A DNA stretch of 52,026 bases from NCBI RefSeq assembly GCF_001895205.1, contig NZ_BDJF01000031.1:1-52026 (forward strand). The letters run 5' to 3'. Each line of letters opens with the position of its first letter. Positions within the stretch are counted from its first letter, which is position 1. Below are positions 49,501-52,026 of the stretch, one piece after another. A program made the translations under genes and the position numbers. Source of the DNA: Vibrio injensis. GTDB lineage: Bacteria > Pseudomonadota > Gammaproteobacteria > Enterobacterales > Vibrionaceae. The notes below the pieces were generated by a model, which did no database searches, was not told the origin of the DNA, and saw nothing but the letters and a program-made list of their open reading frames with translations.

Positions 49501-50099
49501 ATACCCAAATCAAAATCTTCTACGACCTTTAGTAGCCAAGCATTGGGGGTTGCTTCATCAGCACTGTGGGCATCAAGTTCAATCACTTTTTTTACCGCAA
49601 TCAATGCTCGATACTGCTCTTGTTGCTCCGCTGTCATAAACTGCTCATGCAGCTTGGCTGAAAACTTCGACAACAGTCCGAGCTTTTCTAAATTATTTAA
49701 GGTGGCTTGGGTATCATTCTCCACCACTGCCGCCGCTAACGTAGCTCGCTCTTGATTGATTTTTTCTTTCGCTTCCTCACTGATAGCATACCATGCCCTT
49801 TTTCCCGTTTTAGGGTGCGCAGGAACATACAAAATATCGCTGTATTCAGGCGACGTGGAGCAGGTATCGTTACTCCCATGCAACACTTCAAAACCGGTAG
49901 GCAAGGGGATTCGCTCTTGCTCGGTTTCTACCGCAGGAAGAATCGCTAGTGTTTGCTGTCCGTCTTGATTAACGTTTACATCCAGTTGGCTTAACTGAGT
50001 GCAGTTAAGCTGATTCAACGTTGGTTCGTCGATATTAAATTGCCGACTTAACAGGGCGATACACTCTTGTGTAAAAGCAGCATAACGTAAATCGCTCAT
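46518..50099 (-). CDS. Large T6SS cargo effector of unrecognised toxin type
   Basis: A 1193-residue protein with no signal peptide. The first ~330 residues are largely helical, with a highly charged stretch near 220-250. A middle region (about 340-780) is mixed. A Gly/Ala-rich hydrophobic region at about 790-905 (LAGSFGVGAHAGFRL, VQGGLLVVEASAAWALG) is followed by a helical C-terminus. I do not recognise a lipase, amidase, nuclease or VasX signature. The gene order vgrG, DUF4123 adaptor, effector, lipoprotein identifies it as cargo. The ATG at 50099 overlaps the DUF4123 stop by one base (TGATG). Membrane disruption through the Gly-rich part is a guess. Confidence 0.75.
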   Translation of the reverse strand: MSDLRYAAFTQECIALLSRQFNIDEPTLNQLNCTQLSQLDVNVNQDGQQTLAILPAVETEQERIPLPTGFEVLHGSNDTCSTSPEYSDILYVPAHPKTGKRAWYAISEEAKEKINQERATLAAAVVENDTQATLNNLEKLGLLSKFSAKLHEQFMTAEQQEQYRALIAVKKVIELDAHSADEATPNAWLLKVVEDFDLGIRYPAARTPASVKRANARLTSRVRRSVEKKIKDLEKTAERAARQSTADDGSRFVFDQRLEYFTSTQQQALANSVAMLYKNRRNEQALMFAQDGRRYLEQWPEQLKQTYQDFIRSHELSFAEKEALVAKQNEFVCATHLRLLNAAGLAILEQCLSLEQLEGSRGVSQGPNTLAKQPWRNAQYVLPINDTKLIDDLYQEVQGQVYDRPDVTPEHITGLITNTSIAGWSYYPAKALIAIMDNSIETHKGRLSQVIGTHVDNTPLGEMFKKLLWVKKLALARVAHLIDLAKENAQQGDNKLRFTLFNEDEKAKWPASLTLIEDEANFTPSQKSNPGFKNLAEFNDIQVVECCLLSEGDVFYLRGPWWYFPEQSNDRYDWCAASHVKDITRQLAFNDPSHSGEDTVKAETVAQAMKALTEPKVTIELSDIAKSFDSVFWQDAYHYQSGVGPNGDQPLYTADAGIQFLRFSSKAEGQLNSQHTVAQPLMLGGEGKLSASLTVLQGQLSVSAWLPLQPNQGLTKENKKDVKGQPLNIRYFDNQWQAQSYSAGELFAYLEGSVYGLAAATCQLSTDIRFGPSDQREGIGIKGSAVGLFDANIHEAYLLPGTTLQSVERARLAGQAKAEVDVFAGVQAGGVLSISVHWLPPSPSRRPATVKKLGSVKGELAGSFGVGAHAGFRLIVQGGLLVVEASAAWALGPGCKGGVAIGVDAFAADEFIGCLLGALKQSGFRQLAVFGEAGDNGINDSFMMLNDILTFAVGMGLTVSQALLMPVTSWSDYRQQVMSREYAPVLAAEIIKGNSNSNMRLWVNKLPPETLSNLLNCLIKKQIKDKLDLPALVANQRQTQAIVQIMQWLAADTRQGEENSQRQWKETLIRMSLNPAAEAEKNYPEEWAAYLHNWQQLAELVKAFISEEDDLIRAFNNNSQTLSRNMIVSRFEIVEHINTYWGATERKVAQYRAHPISEVANRAPQAGQPLLLHSGSEHPNETIVNWSIYDLLP

Positions 50100-50629
50100 C
50101 AAGATACCTCATTGAAAACAGGTGATGTTAGTGTATAAGGGGACGTTTGTTTTACCTCAAGCGCTGGATTAAGTACGCTTTGTACTTGTTGCTGCGCATT
50201 AATCCATTCCAGAGCTTGTATCGGACCAAGCAAAATACTTTGGTCATCTTGATTAAGCTGTGCGGCATGATTTCGCCAAAACATTGGGCTATAAGGGCGA
50301 ATAAAGTAGCGTTGATGATTAAGTGTCACCTGCAAAATAGAATGCCAGTGCGTCAACAATTGATTTGGACTAACGGATTCAGGAACATGACATAAAACCG
50401 CACTTGAGGAAAAATGGCCCCGGACTAAAAAAGGCCAACGCTCACGCACACTGGCATCGTGTCCAATATGGATGAGTAACGGACTAAGTTCTAATAAATG
50501 AGAAAATTCAGAGCCAGCAAATAAAGGGCTGGCGTATTGAACGGTAAAGTGCTGATTGACGACTTCCATCGCATCAGGAATGCGTACAGTGTCGATCACT
50601 AACCAGTATCCGATGGCGTTTTCGCTCAT
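50099..50629 (-). CDS. DUF4123 T6SS effector adaptor/chaperone
   Basis: A 176-residue protein of the DUF4123 family, which loads cargo effectors onto VgrG spikes (Tap/Tec type; VasW in V. cholerae). The pattern [34 protein letters not shown] and [12 protein letters not shown] fits the family. The ATG at 50629 overlaps the vgrG stop (ATGA) and follows GGAGG, so translation is coupled; 50656 is a less likely start. It lies directly between vgrG and the effector it probably serves. Confidence 0.85.
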   Translation of the reverse strand: MSENAIGYWLVIDTVRIPDAMEVVNQHFTVQYASPLFAGSEFSHLLELSPLLIHIGHDASVRERWPFLVRGHFSSSAVLCHVPESVSPNQLLTHWHSILQVTLNHQRYFIRPYSPMFWRNHAAQLNQDDQSILLGPIQALEWINAQQQVQSVLNPALEVKQTSPYTLTSPVFNEVS

Positions 50630-52026
50630 GCTTCCTCCTGAGACAGACAAGGGCAATCTTCACGTAAACAAGAACCATCAGCCTGACGCTGACAAAGTTT
50701 CACTTTATCAATATTAGCCACAGAGATCATACCGAACATGCTGGCAGAGAGCTGCAAAGGTAAAGCAGCCATCGGCGGCTCTTGCTCTTTTAGTTGATGA
50801 GGTAACTGAGCCAACTGACCGGCGTAACGACTTGCGCTGCCTGCGCTACCACCAGAGTTTAAATTAATAGCCGCGCCCACCAAATGCACACCGCCACCAT
50901 CGACTTTGACAAAACTGCCGCCCGCTTTTAAGGTGATTTCAGCACCCGCTTCAACCACAATTTTTGCACCCGCTTTTAAACTTATTTCTCGCCCTGATTC
51001 TATCGCTACCAGCGTTGCTACTTTTTGCTGTAGTGCGCCGCCAACCTCGACACTTTGGTCTTGACCGACTTTCAAGCGACGCTCGCCATCCACCGTCAGA
51101 TGCTGATGATGGTGGATATGGCTAAACTGGTCGTTCTCTACCGTCAGATGCTTATCGTGTTTAATGTGCATCGTCGCATCATTGAGCACTAACCCCTCAA
51201 CATCCTTTTGCGCATGCAGGTAGATTTTCTCTTGCCCAGCTTGGTCTTCAAAGCTCAGTTCGTTAAATCCTTCCCCTTGGTGGCTTTCACTGCGCAGCAC
51301 CGTTTTGGTTTTGTGCTCTGGCAAAGGGTAAGGCGGTTGATTGGTCGCGTGATAGGTACGACCGGTGACGATAGGCTGGTCAGGGTCACCGTTTAAAAAC
51401 TCTACAATCACTTCATGACCCACTCGCGGAATAGCCATCATGCCGTATTGACTGCCCGCCCAACCTTGTGACACTCGCACCCAACAAGAGCTGTGCTCAT
51501 CACCGTTCGAATATCTGTCCCACGGAAAATGCAGCTTAACGCGGCCATGTTCATCACAGAAGATTTCTTCGTTTTCCGGACCGACCACCATCGCGATACA
51601 CGGACCATCCATTTGCGGTTTCACTTGAGGCGTCGCACGCCAGTTCACCTCGGCTGGAATAAGGGTAAATTGGTTGCTGTAAGTGGTCGCGCCGCTGCCC
51701 CCTTCTTCTTCCAACACTTGGGGCTGATGACCCTCATGCTGCACGCGGACCACGACCCAATCACGGTTCACGCTCTCATCGAGATGGTCTTGTAAATCAA
51801 ACTTAGCGCCCGCTTGTAGGGCTGGATGGTTACTTTTTCCCGTTGCGGTGCGCGCGTCTCGACGTAGGTACTCTAAACGTATCTGGTTAAAGGCTTTGCC
51901 ACTGACATCGTCTTTAAAGCGCCCCGGCGCATCAAAGTGTTCGTAGGTGTCGCGCTGATAGTCTATCCCTTGCCCGTGCGCTTGCTGAGCAAAGGAATAA
52001 CTCGGCTTTTTAAAGCTGTAATCTTG
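50626..52026 (-). CDS. vgrG: T6SS spike protein VgrG (5' end outside the window)
   Basis: The last 466 residues of a VgrG spike. The reading frame is open to the right edge, so the N-terminal part lies outside. The gp27-like end is followed by the gp5 OB-fold ([45 protein letters not shown]). A repetitive beta-helix/DUF2345-type needle follows ([18 protein letters not shown]). After a linker the protein ends in a Cys-rich tail ([16 protein letters not shown]). No enzymatic C-terminal extension such as an actin-crosslinking or lysozyme domain is present, so toxicity would come from the cargo. Confidence 0.95.
   Translation of the reverse strand, partial: QDYSFKKPSYSFAQQAHGQGIDYQRDTYEHFDAPGRFKDDVSGKAFNQIRLEYLRRDARTATGKSNHPALQAGAKFDLQDHLDESVNRDWVVVRVQHEGHQPQVLEEEGGSGATTYSNQFTLIPAEVNWRATPQVKPQMDGPCIAMVVGPENEEIFCDEHGRVKLHFPWDRYSNGDEHSSCWVRVSQGWAGSQYGMMAIPRVGHEVIVEFLNGDPDQPIVTGRTYHATNQPPYPLPEHKTKTVLRSESHQGEGFNELSFEDQAGQEKIYLHAQKDVEGLVLNDATMHIKHDKHLTVENDQFSHIHHHQHLTVDGERRLKVGQDQSVEVGGALQQKVATLVAIESGREISLKAGAKIVVEAGAEITLKAGGSFVKVDGGGVHLVGAAINLNSGGSAGSASRYAGQLAQLPHQLKEQEPPMAALPLQLSASMFGMISVANIDKVKLCQRQADGSCLREDCPCLSQEEA

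Noticed and set aside
49366..49755. 129-codon frame antisense to the T6SS effector
   Set aside because: It is Ser/Ala-rich as expected for antisense of a Lys/Glu/Ala-rich helical region; no start signal of note.
46518..50099. Identification of the effector as VasX
   Set aside because: The gene order resembles the V. cholerae vgrG-2/vasW/vasX cluster, but I cannot see VasX-like sequence, so the name is not used.

Overview
The window reads as chromosomal DNA of a Vibrio species, probably on the larger chromosome. This rests on gene order and protein content. The order rho-trxA-rhlB-gppA, the acetate sensor kinase to acs block, aroQ-accB-accC-prmA-dusB-fis, cadA/cadB/cadC, and zntR-purH-purD-hupA all agree with a V. 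cholerae-like backbone. I do not assign a species.

Layout. Positions 1-170 hold the promoter of an rRNA operon that reads leftward out of the window (a -10 TATAAT, a 16-bp spacer, an AT-rich upstream element and a GC-rich discriminator). Next come fre and ubiD, rho and trxA on the minus strand, then rhlB-gppA on the plus strand. Positions 7.8-17.6 kb form an acetate block: a CrbS-type hybrid kinase fused to a transporter domain, an HcaT-like MFS permease, a cNMP-binding/CBS/nucleotidyltransferase (DUF294) gene paired with a DnaQ-like exonuclease, and acs. Positions 17.9-22.7 kb are housekeeping (aroQ, accBC, prmA, dusB-fis). Positions 22.9-26.2 kb hold a CysB-like regulator and a Fur-box-preceded TonB-dependent receptor. 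Positions 26.4-33.1 kb hold a lysine decarboxylase acid-response locus (cadA, cadB, cadC) with a pyridoxal kinase gene placed between cadC and cadB. Positions 33.3-41.4 kb hold zntR, purH-purD, a DUF1481 lipoprotein, hupA, a CNNM/CBS protein, an MscS channel and yjaG.

From 41.7 kb to the right edge the window turns accessory. It holds an AT-rich secreted Ig-like protein, a Cache-domain chemoreceptor, and a type VI secretion auxiliary cluster on the minus strand: vgrG (5' end outside the window), a DUF4123 adaptor, a 1193-residue cargo protein of unrecognised toxin type, and an overlapping lipoprotein that is the likely immunity protein. Downstream of the immunity gene is a decayed mosaic of a second effector/immunity cassette.

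The main points for a second look are: (1) the T6SS effector/immunity pair and its scrambled relic; (2) a UbiD with an internal tandem duplication of its C-terminal part; (3) a pyridoxal kinase inside the cad locus and a CadC lacking the periplasmic cysteine pair; (4) the NTase/exonuclease pair between the acetate sensor and acs; (5) short 7-bp intergenic repeats. No tRNA gene, rRNA gene body, CRISPR array, integrase or intact insertion sequence was seen.
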